Below the pieces are notes generated by a model. That model was not told the origin of the DNA. It ran no database searches and saw nothing but the letters and a program-made list of their open reading frames with translations. This document shows positions 1-5,564 of a stretch of 5,677 bases of DNA, in pieces. The position numbers and the translations under genes were made by a program. The stretch's first letter is position 1. Each line of letters starts with the position of its first letter. Source of the DNA: Pontiellaceae bacterium (GTDB lineage Bacteria; Verrucomicrobiota; Kiritimatiellia; Kiritimatiellales; Tichowtungiaceae); assembly GCA_025457785.1 (NCBI GenBank), contig JALOTS010000162.1:1-5677 (forward strand), given 5' to 3'.

Positions 1-1014
1 GTTGGCAGGGAACACAAGGTCCAGCCCAAGGATATCGTTGGCGCAATTGCTGGTGAGACTGGTATTCCCGGAAAAGCGATCGGGGCAAATGAATGCGCCA
101 AAATCATGACTGGCGCCATGGTTCCAGACGGTGCCGACTGCGTGATCATGGTCGAGCATACCGAGGTCGTTTCAGAAAACACCATCCGCTTTGTCAAAGA
201 GCAGACAAAAGACAACATCTGTTTTAGAGGCGAAGATATCCGGGCCGGTGATGTTGTCCTCTCCAGGGGTGATCTCATTCAGCCGCAGCATATCGCCGTG
301 CTGGCAACGGTCGGCTGCATTGCACCGATGGTTGCCCGCAGACCGCGCGTCGGCGTGATTGCCACCGGCAGCGAGCTGGTCGAGCCGTCCGAAAAGGCGA
401 CCGGCGCAAAAATCCGCAACAGCAACGGCTGGCAACTGGCGGCGCAGGCGGAACAGATGAATTGTATTGTCAACTATTACGGAATTGCCGAAGACACCGA
501 AACGGTACTGGATGCGCTCATTAAAAAAGCGATTTCAGAAAACGACGTGCTCCTGCTTTCCGGCGGCGTTTCGGTGGGCGATTTTGACCTGATTCCCGGC
601 ATTCTGAAACAAAACGGCATCGAACTGCTTTTTGACCGGGTGGCCATTAAACCGGGAAAACCGTCCACCTTCGGTACCGGTCAAAAAATACGCTGCTTTG
701 CTCTGCCCGGAAATCCCGTAGCCACCTTCATCCAGTTTGAAACGCTGGTGAAGCCGTTTCTCTATAAAATGGCGGGACATTCGTTCCGCCCGCGAACCGT
801 GCGCGCCAAAATCCAATGCGATATAAAACGGAATACTGAAGGCCGGACCGTCACCCTTCCGGTGCGCTTCACCGCAATCGATCAGGTGACCCCGGTGGTT
901 TACCACGGCTCCGCGCATATCAATGCCATGTGCGAGGCCGACGGGCTGCTCTTCATCCAGACATCGGAAACCTCAATTAAAAAAGGCGACGAAGTCGATG
1001 TTCGATTGTTATAA
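1..1014 (+). CDS. moeA: Molybdopterin molybdenumtransferase MoeA, 5'-truncated by the window edge
   Basis: MoeA inserts molybdate into adenylated molybdopterin in the cytoplasm, the last step of basic Moco synthesis. The frame is open from base 1, so the start lies upstream. 337 residues are visible against about 400 for the family, so roughly the first 65 are missing. In visible numbering the family signatures are KIMTGAMVPDGAD (34-46), SGGVSVGD (187-194, the MogA-like MPT-binding fold), GKPSTFG (219-225) and LPGNPVAT (235-242). After these comes the C-terminal beta-barrel domain IV, ending in KKGDEVDVRLL. An internal ATG at 106 lies inside the conserved domain and is not the start. The stop at 1012-1014 overlaps the moaA start at 998, so the two are probably translationally coupled. 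The product is clear from the motifs; only the N-terminus is unseen. Confidence 0.95.
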   Translation, partial: VGREHKVQPKDIVGAIAGETGIPGKAIGANECAKIMTGAMVPDGADCVIMVEHTEVVSENTIRFVKEQTKDNICFRGEDIRAGDVVLSRGDLIQPQHIAVLATVGCIAPMVARRPRVGVIATGSELVEPSEKATGAKIRNSNGWQLAAQAEQMNCIVNYYGIAEDTETVLDALIKKAISENDVLLLSGGVSVGDFDLIPGILKQNGIELLFDRVAIKPGKPSTFGTGQKIRCFALPGNPVATFIQFETLVKPFLYKMAGHSFRPRTVRAKIQCDIKRNTEGRTVTLPVRFTAIDQVTPVVYHGSAHINAMCEADGLLFIQTSETSIKKGDEVDVRLL

Positions 1015-1798
1015 CAGACGCATCAATTATCTGCGGATTTCCGTGACGGATCTCTGTAATCTGCGCTGCATCTACTGCATGCCGGAGGAAGGGATTCAAC
1101 TGATTCCCCATGAACAGATTCTTTCGCTGGAGGAAATCCGGGACATCACAAAAGCCGCCGTCGCTCTGGGCGTGGATAAAGTCCGGCTGACCGGCGGCGA
1201 ACCGCTGGTACGCCGTAATATCGTCTATCTGGTCGAAATGCTTTCGCAGATCGAAGGTATTCGGGATCTGGCAATGACCACCAACGGCATCCTGCTGGAT
1301 CAGTTTGCAAAACCGCTGAAGAATGCGGGACTGCACCGGCTGAATGTCAGCCTTGATACCCTTGATCCCGAACGATTCCGGACCATGACCCGGATCGGCA
1401 ACGTACAGGATGTTCTGAGAGGCCTTGACGCCGCCAAGGCTGCCGGATTTAAAACCATCAAACTCAACTGCGTTATTGCGGAAAGCCCGCAGGAACCCGA
1501 CGCACTTGCTGTAAGTGCATATGGCCGGAAACACGGCTTCGAGGTACGCTGCATCCGCCGCATGAATATCCGGGAAGGCTCCTTCTGGACCATCGAAGGC
1601 AGCGACGGCGGCAACTGCAAATCCTGCAACCGGCTCCGCCTCACAAGCAATGGAAACATCTATCCCTGCCTGTTCAATGACATTCATTATTCCGTCAAAG
1701 AACTGGGCGTTGAACAGGCCTTGCTCGCGGCGGTCGGAAACAAGCCGGAGTCTGGACATAAAAGCGAACGGAATCAGTTTTACGCCATGGGAGGATAA
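998..1798 (+). CDS. moaA: GTP 3',8-cyclase MoaA, short variant (radical SAM)
   Basis: MoaA rearranges GTP to 3',8-cyclo-7,8-dihydro-GTP, which MoaC turns into cPMP. I chose ATG 998 (MFDCYNRRINYLRIS) because it gives the normal MoaA N-terminus. An upstream ATG at 923 would only add moeA out-of-frame sequence. The ribosome binding site is weak (AAGG about 12 nt upstream) and the gene overlaps moeA by 17 nt. Visible motifs are the radical-SAM cluster C20-x3-C24-x2-C27, TGGEP at 65-69, the second cluster C207-x2-C210-x13-C224 with the GTP-contacting CNRLRLT (R212, R214), and the C-terminal Gly-Gly (265-266) needed for catalysis in the family. At 266 residues it is about 60 short of the usual 325-330. 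The missing part lies between the strand VRCIRRM and the second cluster. Because all catalytic elements remain in frame, this looks like a compact functional subtype rather than a pseudogene. Confidence 0.92.
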   Translation: MFDCYNRRINYLRISVTDLCNLRCIYCMPEEGIQLIPHEQILSLEEIRDITKAAVALGVDKVRLTGGEPLVRRNIVYLVEMLSQIEGIRDLAMTTNGILLDQFAKPLKNAGLHRLNVSLDTLDPERFRTMTRIGNVQDVLRGLDAAKAAGFKTIKLNCVIAESPQEPDALAVSAYGRKHGFEVRCIRRMNIREGSFWTIEGSDGGNCKSCNRLRLTSNGNIYPCLFNDIHYSVKELGVEQALLAAVGNKPESGHKSERNQFYAMGG

Positions 1799-1824
1799 AA
1801 ACAGGAATTATGGAGATAAAGTAA

Positions 1825-1904
1825 ATCCACAGATTACACAGATTTACACAGATTCTTTTCATGGCAAAAACTTCTAATCCTGAAAATCTGTGAAATCTGT
1901 GGAT
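1825..1904. repeat. Palindromic repeat unit A (CCACAGATT family)
   Basis: The left arm at 1825-1854 carries three ACAGATT copies spaced 9-10 nt apart. The right arm at 1884-1904 is the complement of its outer part and ends TGTGGAT. The loop holds a TAATCCTGAAA motif shared with the other units. A linker follows (1905-1942) that is homologous to the linkers after units C and D. The 13-nt string GGATAAAAACAGG at the moaA stop (1793-1805) matches the right edge of unit C plus its linker exactly, so the array begins flush with the moaA stop codon. Confidence 0.9.
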
Positions 1905-1942
1905 AAAACAGGCGTTGAGCAGTGCATAACGGGGAAGAAACA

Positions 1943-2004
1943 ATCCACAGATTGCACAGATTAACACAGATTTTTGCAGGACAGAAAATGCTAACCCCGA
2001 AAAT
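1943..2004. repeat. Palindromic repeat unit B, right arm missing
   Basis: The left arm (1943-1975) and loop (GCAGGACAGAAAAT, then CCCCGAAAAT ending at 2004) match unit E closely. Where the right arm should follow, the sequence switches to TGATGGAGGAGAAATATA and the start codon of the GxxExxY gene. Half of the unit has therefore been lost or replaced at the 5' edge of that gene, which marks the left junction of the gene cassette. Confidence 0.8.
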
Positions 2005-2008
2005 TGAT

Positions 2009-2015
2009 GGAGGAG
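2009..2015 (+). promoter_or_regulatory. Strong ribosome binding site of the GxxExxY gene
   Basis: GGAGGAG lies 7 nt before ATG 2023. It is the best Shine-Dalgarno match in the window, clearly better than those of moaA or moaC. It sits exactly where the missing right arm of repeat unit B should be. Confidence 0.8.
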
Positions 2016-2022
2016 AAATATA

Positions 2023-2385
2023 ATGAAAGATGAGCGAACATATAAGATCATTGGCGCCTGCATGGAAGTGCATAAGCATCTCGGATGCGGTTTTCTTGAG
2101 GCGGTCTATCAGGATGCCTTAGAGCAAGAGTTTATCCTTCAGGGCATTCCATATCAGAGGGAAGCTGAACTGTCCGTTTTCTATAAAGGTAAAAAGCTTA
2201 ACAGCTCGTATCGGGTAGACTTTTATTGCTATGACGAAATACCAGTTGAGTTGAAGGCCTTAACAGCAATGTCTGGAACTGAAGAGTCTCAGATTTTAAA
2301 TTATTTGAAGGCATCCGAAACGCACGTGGGGTTGTTAGTCAACTTCGGCAAACCCAGCCTGGAATACAAGCGATATGTCCATTGA
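2023..2385 (+). CDS. GxxExxY family protein, PD-(D/E)XK nuclease-like
   Basis: This is an intact 120-residue protein, which is the normal length for the GxxExxY family (PD-(D/E)XK nuclease superfamily, PDDEXK_3 type). The name-giving motif GFLEAVY is at residues 23-29. The nuclease core is visible as E26 in the first helix, D66 in YRVDF, E76-L-K78 in VELKA, and Q90-x3-Y94, a QxxxY motif as in RecB-like nucleases. No signal peptide or membrane segment is present. The start is fixed by GGAGGAG 7 nt upstream. The gene interrupts the moaA-moaC spacing and is flanked on both sides by hairpin repeats. Its base composition is visibly more A+T-rich than the neighbouring moa genes, which suggests a separate origin. 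The biochemical function of the family is not established to my knowledge. Nucleic-acid cleavage is inferred from the fold and the intact catalytic residues. Confidence 0.9.
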   Translation: MKDERTYKIIGACMEVHKHLGCGFLEAVYQDALEQEFILQGIPYQREAELSVFYKGKKLNSSYRVDFYCYDEIPVELKALTAMSGTEESQILNYLKASETHVGLLVNFGKPSLEYKRYVH

Positions 2386-2396
2386 AAAAAAGAACG

Positions 2397-2448
2397 ATCC
2401 ACAGATTACACAGATTTTTAATCCTGAAAATCTGTGAAATCTGTGGAT
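2397..2448. repeat. Palindromic repeat unit C, compact near-perfect hairpin
   Basis: This 52-nt unit folds end to end: 11 bp (ATCCACAGATT/AATCTGTGGAT), one A-A mismatch, 10 bp (CACAGATTTT/AAAATCTGTG), one T-G wobble, one A-T pair and an ATCC tetraloop. Compared with units D and E it lacks about 27 nt between two CAGATTTT-like copies, consistent with a slippage deletion. It begins 11 nt after the stop of the GxxExxY gene and ends in TGTGGATAA. Confidence 0.9.
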
Positions 2449-2489
2449 AAAAACAGGTGTTGAGCAGTACATACGACAGGAGAAGAGAG

Positions 2490-2569
2490 ATCCACAGATT
2501 ACACGGATTAACACAGATTTTTTGCAGCGCAGAAATTTTTAATCCCGAAAATCTGTGAAATCTGTGGAT
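2490..2569. repeat. Palindromic repeat unit D
   Basis: The left arm (2490-2522) has one substitution from the other units (ACACGGATT). The right arm is 2548-2569, and the loop GCAGCGCAGAAATTTTTAATCCC matches unit E closely. The linker after it (2570-2612) shares AAAACAGGTGTTG and GTACATACG with the linker after unit C. The right edge reads TGTGGATGA, one base off the DnaA-box match seen in A, C and E. Confidence 0.88.
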
Positions 2570-2612
2570 GAAAAAACAGGTGTTGGGCCGTACATACGGA
2601 AGAAAAAGAGCA

Positions 2613-2690
2613 ATCCACAGATTACACAGATTTACACAGATTTTTGCAGGGCAGAAAATTTAATCCCGAAAATCTGTGAAATCTGTGGAT
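2613..2690. repeat. Palindromic repeat unit E
   Basis: This unit is complete, with left arm 2613-2645, right arm ending at 2690, and a loop with GCAGGGCAGAAAATTTAATC. It is followed by a shortened linker (2691-2725) containing ACATACGACAGG, identical to part of the linker after unit C. That linker runs directly into the moaC start codon, so the moaC leader is made of repeat-array sequence. Confidence 0.88.
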
Positions 2691-2725
2691 AAAAACAGAC
2701 ATACGACAGGAAAAGAGAAATCAAC

Positions 2726-3205
2726 ATGAACAAACTTACCCATCTTGACGAAAAGGATCGGCCGGCGATGGTCGATGTCAGTGTGAAACCGCCGATGTTC
2801 CGCGTCGCAAAAGCGGAAGGTTTCATCAAGCTGGCGCCGGAAACGGTCGGGCTGATCAACGGCAATCAAATCAAAAAAGGCAACGTGCTGATCACGGCGG
2901 AGCTGGCAGGAATTCAGGCGGCAAAAAAAACATCCGATCTGATTCCGCTCTGCCACCCGCTCCTGCTTTCCGGAGTTCAGGTTGAAACCACGCTGCTTGA
3001 TGACGGAGTTCAGGTTTTCAGCGAAGTTAAATGCACCGGACAAACCGGTGTCGAAATGGAAGCTCTCACTGCGGTCAGCGTTGCTTTGCTGACCATCTAC
3101 GATATGTGCAAAGCCGTCGACAAAGAGATGAAACTTGGAGGAATCCGTCTGGTCGAAAAAACGAAGGCGGTGCTTCCGCGAGCTAACCTTAAACAAGAAA
3201 TTTAA
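2726..3205 (+). CDS. moaC: Cyclic pyranopterin monophosphate synthase MoaC, atypical C-terminus
   Basis: MoaC converts the MoaA product to cPMP. The 159-residue product has the family motifs LTHLDEKDRPAMVDV (4-18), IPLCHPL (73-79), TGVEMEALTAVSVALLTIYD (107-126) and MCKAVDK (127-133). The catalytic H77, E112, D126 and K129 equivalents are present. The ATG at 2726 gives a standard N-terminus. Upstream there is only a weak purine-rich ribosome binding site (AGGAAAAGAGA), which is part of a repeat linker. The end is odd: the usual K-S/T-GG-K-S-G tail is replaced by KTKAVLPRANLKQEI. Adding one base to the A6 run at 3156-3161 would instead give EKNEGGASAS and a stop at 3184-3186, closer to the family tail. 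The annotated stop (3203-3205) falls where the next palindrome begins. The core enzyme is clear, but the native tail is uncertain. Confidence 0.93.
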   Translation: MNKLTHLDEKDRPAMVDVSVKPPMFRVAKAEGFIKLAPETVGLINGNQIKKGNVLITAELAGIQAAKKTSDLIPLCHPLLLSGVQVETTLLDDGVQVFSEVKCTGQTGVEMEALTAVSVALLTIYDMCKAVDKEMKLGGIRLVEKTKAVLPRANLKQEI

Positions 3206-3255
3206 CCGCGAATGAACACTAATTAATTCGCGCCCATTCGCGTTCATTCGCGGTT
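3204..3255. repeat. Second palindromic repeat (AACCGCGAATGAAC type)
   Basis: AACCGCGAATGAAC (3204-3217) and its exact complement GTTCATTCGCGGTT (3242-3255) form a 14-bp perfect stem around a 24-nt loop. The loop has further CATTCGCG and ATTCGCG copies and TAATTAATT. It is unrelated in sequence to units A-E. Its first two bases belong to the moaC stop codon. No T-run follows, so it is not a classical terminator. Similar repeats occur between genes in several PVC-group genomes as far as I recall; this was not searched. Confidence 0.85.
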
Positions 3256-3304
3256 CTCTACTACCGGATTGGGCCTGGTATTTAAAGTTAATCGAAGGAA
3301 AAAA

Positions 3305-4234
3305 ATGAGCATTAAAATTGTATCCGTTAATATCTCAAAAGAAAAAGGCACGGTTAAGAAGCCGGTTTCATCCATCACGCTGACCCCGAACGGCATTGAA
3401 GGAGATGCCCACGCGGGAAGCTGGCATCGCCAGGTCAGCCTGCTGGCGCAGGAAAGCATCGATAAATTCGGAAAGACGGAAAACCGCACCTTTGCTCCGG
3501 GCGAGTTCGCGGAGAATATCACGACACAAGGCATTGACCTGACAAAGGTCAACCTACTCGACCGTTTTATAGTCGGCGGGGCTGAACTGGAGGTCACCCA
3601 GATCGGCAAAAAATGTCACGGCGACGGCTGCGCTGTTTTTAAAGAAGTCGGCAAATGTGTCATGCCGAAAGAAGGCATCTTCTGCCGGGTACTGCGCGGC
3701 GGAACACTCAAGGCCGGCGACGACATCGCATATTTTCCCCACACCCTGCGAATCGGCATCATCACCCTGAGCGATCGCGCCAGCCGGGGCGAATATGACG
3801 ATCTCAGCGGCCCGCAGATTCAACGTGACCTCGAAGCGCACTTCAGCAAACGTCACTGGAATCTCTCCTGTATTCTCAGGCTCATCCCGGACGATGCGGC
3901 ACAATTGAAAAGCTCGCTGGAAAAACTGATCGACGCAAGCGCCGATATTATTTTCACCACCGGCGGAACAGGCATCGGGCCGAGGGACATCACGCCGGAT
4001 GTTGTCGCGCCGATGCTCGACAAACCGCTGCCCGGCATCATGGAATTCATCCGCATGAAATACGGCGAAACGATTCCTTCCGCGCTGCTCAGCCGCTCGG
4101 TGGCCGGAACGATCGGCGGCACGCTGGTCTATACCCTGCCCGGCAGCGTCAAAGCGGTCAAAGAATACACGGCGGAAATTCTAAAAGCACTGGAACACGC
4201 CCTCTTCATGATCCACGGAATCAACTCCCACTAA
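3305..4234 (+). CDS. Fused MOSC domain - MogA/MoaB molybdopterin adenylyltransferase
   Basis: This is a 309-residue two-domain cytoplasmic protein. Residues 1 to about 145 are a MOSC domain. Its signs are IEGDAHAG near the N-terminus, then a GKKCHGDGC segment with C104 and C109, then CVMPKEGIFCRVL. MOSC domains are thought to carry sulfur or bind Moco. From about 150 (IGIITLSDRAS) to the end is a MogA/MoaB domain with TTGGTGIGPRD at 218-228 and DITPDV just after it. This domain adenylates molybdopterin before MoeA inserts molybdate. I chose ATG 3305 because AAGGA lies 5 nt upstream and it opens directly on the MOSC strand SIKIVSVNIS. A TTG at 3269 would add 12 unconserved residues. MOSC-MogA fusions are known in anaerobes, so the fusion is not novel, but it fits the operon, placing two late steps in one chain. 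Confidence 0.93.
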   Translation: MSIKIVSVNISKEKGTVKKPVSSITLTPNGIEGDAHAGSWHRQVSLLAQESIDKFGKTENRTFAPGEFAENITTQGIDLTKVNLLDRFIVGGAELEVTQIGKKCHGDGCAVFKEVGKCVMPKEGIFCRVLRGGTLKAGDDIAYFPHTLRIGIITLSDRASRGEYDDLSGPQIQRDLEAHFSKRHWNLSCILRLIPDDAAQLKSSLEKLIDASADIIFTTGGTGIGPRDITPDVVAPMLDKPLPGIMEFIRMKYGETIPSALLSRSVAGTIGGTLVYTLPGSVKAVKEYTAEILKALEHALFMIHGINSH

Positions 4235-4269
4235 AAAGCCGCCGCCGGGCATCTCTACTGTGACCCTAT

Positions 4270-4303
4270 CGATATGTTTAGCGGTGCATATCGTCTTTTT
4301 TCT
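4270..4303 (+). terminator. Hairpin with T-run, possible terminator of the moa operon
   Basis: CGATATG (4270-4276) and its exact complement CATATCG (4287-4293) enclose a 10-nt loop and are followed by TCTTTTTTCT. The position, 36 nt after the MOSC-MogA stop, fits an intrinsic terminator separating the Moco operon from the porin gene. The stem is short and A+T-rich, so termination would be weak. The same palindrome could instead be a ModE-like operator for the porin gene. Confidence 0.4.
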
Positions 4304-4313
4304 CAGGAGAACC
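4303..4313 (+). repeat. 11-bp direct repeat, left copy, upstream of porin gene
   Basis: TCAGGAGAACC here is repeated exactly at 5547-5557, just after the porin gene. The two copies bracket the whole gene with its leader. The copy contains a Shine-Dalgarno-like AGGAGAA but no open frame of note follows it here. Confidence 0.6.
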
Positions 4314-4349
4314 TCAAAGACAAACAACATAAAGAAAGCAGAATGAACG

Positions 4350-5528
4350 ATGACGGGTATAACAAAAAAATTTATGGCTGCCTGGATAATCACAGGCTGT
4401 TTAACGGGAAGAACGCCGGCCGCAGAAGAACTGATCATGCTCAGGCAGCAGCTCAATGAACTATCCGCCAAAATTGAGCAGCTTGAAACGGAGCAGTCCG
4501 GAAAATCCGAAACCGGTCTCATAAAAAACAAAGCTCCCGGCTGGTCATCCGATACAAAATTCACAGGCGACTTTATGTATATATATCTATGTCAGTTTGT
4601 CGACAGCGACAGTCCGGAAACCGCAGACCAAAACCGTCAGCGCGTTCGCCTGCGTGCCGGTGCCTTCGGCAAAGTAACGGACCGCATTGACTACGGCATC
4701 CGGCTGGCGACCGGCGGTGCCAGTGCGGTAAACGCCAACCAGGACATCGACGGAGGATCAAAAAAAGAAGTCCGGTTCGATCAATATTACGTCGACCTGC
4801 ACCCGGAACTGCTGCACGGCATGCACCTGTTCATGGGAAAAATTCCTCAGCCCTGGCTGAACCGCACCGGCCTGATCTGGGACAGCGATCTCAATCCGGA
4901 AGGAATCGCCGCCGTCTGCACAGGCACTTCAAGCAACGGGCTAAATCTCATGGCAAACTTCGGCAGTTTTGTCATACGGGAAAACGGGAGCGATGATCTT
5001 CGGCTCTGGTCGGCGCAGGTCGCAGGTGAAACAGAACTCACCGGCACAACGGCCCGTCTCGGCTTGAGCGGCTTTTATTATCAGAATGAGAAAAATCAGG
5101 GTGCGGTTTCCGGCATGACCACCGGCGCAAATACCCCCGGAACCGGATTTAATCTGATAGAGTGCTTCGGATCGGTCGATCTAAAGTCCCCGCTGCCGGT
5201 TAATCTGACCGGCCAATACGTGGTAAACACAGAAGCAGCCGTCCGTCATAATTCCGCAGGGCTGTTCGGCATCATGGTCGGAAACGCCAAATCAAAGGGG
5301 GCCTGGGAGGCCGGTTACAACTATCGCATTACCGAAACCGATGCGGTTCCCGACGGATTCAATGAGGCCACATTCGGAGGCGGACGAACCGGAACAAAGG
5401 GACACTCCATTCTGCTCAAATATTGCGTCACTAAAAATGTTTTCGGTCAATTCGCCGGGTCACTGGCAACCGACACTCAAAACAGACGCATCGACATTTA
5501 CCAGCTCTGCGTAAACTTCAGATTTTAA
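4350..5528 (+). CDS. Putative outer-membrane porin (Porin_5-like) with N-terminal coiled coil
   Basis: This 392-residue protein reads as an outer-membrane beta-barrel. Residues 1-25 are export-signal-like (KKFMAAWIITG). They offer either an Ala-x-Ala-type cut near TPAAEE or a lipobox (I14-T15-G16-C17); which one is used is unclear. Residues 28-45 have Leu/Ile at 28, 31, 35, 38, 42 and 45, a clean 3-4 heptad pattern giving a short periplasmic coiled coil. The barrel has the blocks I associate with the 'putative porin' family: RVRLRAGAFGKVTDRIDYGIRL, RFDQYYVDL and GKIPQPW...LIWDSDLNPEGIA. The last residue is Phe after alternating strand residues (NFRF), the usual barrel-assembly signal. ATG 4350 is preceded only by a weak AAAGAAAG. 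The substrate is unknown. Molybdate is suggested by the neighbours only. The barrel contains five cysteines beyond C17, unusual for porins. Confidence 0.8.
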   Translation: MTGITKKFMAAWIITGCLTGRTPAAEELIMLRQQLNELSAKIEQLETEQSGKSETGLIKNKAPGWSSDTKFTGDFMYIYLCQFVDSDSPETADQNRQRVRLRAGAFGKVTDRIDYGIRLATGGASAVNANQDIDGGSKKEVRFDQYYVDLHPELLHGMHLFMGKIPQPWLNRTGLIWDSDLNPEGIAAVCTGTSSNGLNLMANFGSFVIRENGSDDLRLWSAQVAGETELTGTTARLGLSGFYYQNEKNQGAVSGMTTGANTPGTGFNLIECFGSVDLKSPLPVNLTGQYVVNTEAAVRHNSAGLFGIMVGNAKSKGAWEAGYNYRITETDAVPDGFNEATFGGGRTGTKGHSILLKYCVTKNVFGQFAGSLATDTQNRRIDIYQLCVNFRF

Positions 5529-5546
5529 ACCCTGCGTCACCGGTTA

Positions 5547-5557
5547 TCAGGAGAACC
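5547..5557 (+). repeat. 11-bp direct repeat, right copy, downstream of porin gene
   Basis: TCAGGAGAACC is identical to 4303-4313. It lies between the porin stop and the hydrogenase-like fragment. AGGAGAA is well placed (5 nt) before a TTG at 5561, but that frame stops after two codons. Confidence 0.6.
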
Positions 5558-5564
5558 CGGTTGA

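Noticed and set aside
923..997. Upstream ATG 923 as the moaA start
   Set aside because: The added 25 residues are the moeA end read in another frame and have no MoaA character. ATG 998 gives the standard N-terminus.
977..1759. Long minus-strand open frame opposite moaA (and similar ones at 535-918 and 2660-3247)
   Set aside because: These lie opposite clearly coding genes, have no recognisable domains, and are expected mirror frames of G+C-rich codon usage.
2023..2385. GxxExxY protein as a transposase or IS element
   Set aside because: There is no DDE, HUH or serine/tyrosine recombinase motif. The residues fit the PD-(D/E)XK fold, and no terminal inverted repeats with a target duplication could be defined.
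1825..2690. CRISPR array
   Set aside because: The repeated parts are palindromes with loops, and the segments between them are homologous linkers rather than unique spacers. Spacing is irregular and no cas gene is present.
1825..2690. Series of intrinsic terminators
   Set aside because: Right arms are followed by A-rich sequence (GGATAAAAACAGG), not T-runs, and the minus-strand reading also lacks a T-run at the stem foot.
3269..3304. TTG 3269 as the MOSC-MogA start
   Set aside because: It adds 12 basic, unconserved residues. ATG 3305 has AAGGA at good spacing and begins at the MOSC fold.
5562..5564. TGA read as selenocysteine joining the porin frame to the hydrogenase fragment
   Set aside because: The porin has its own TAA at 5526-5528 in the same frame and ends in a proper barrel Phe. 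The residues between the two stops resemble nothing known.
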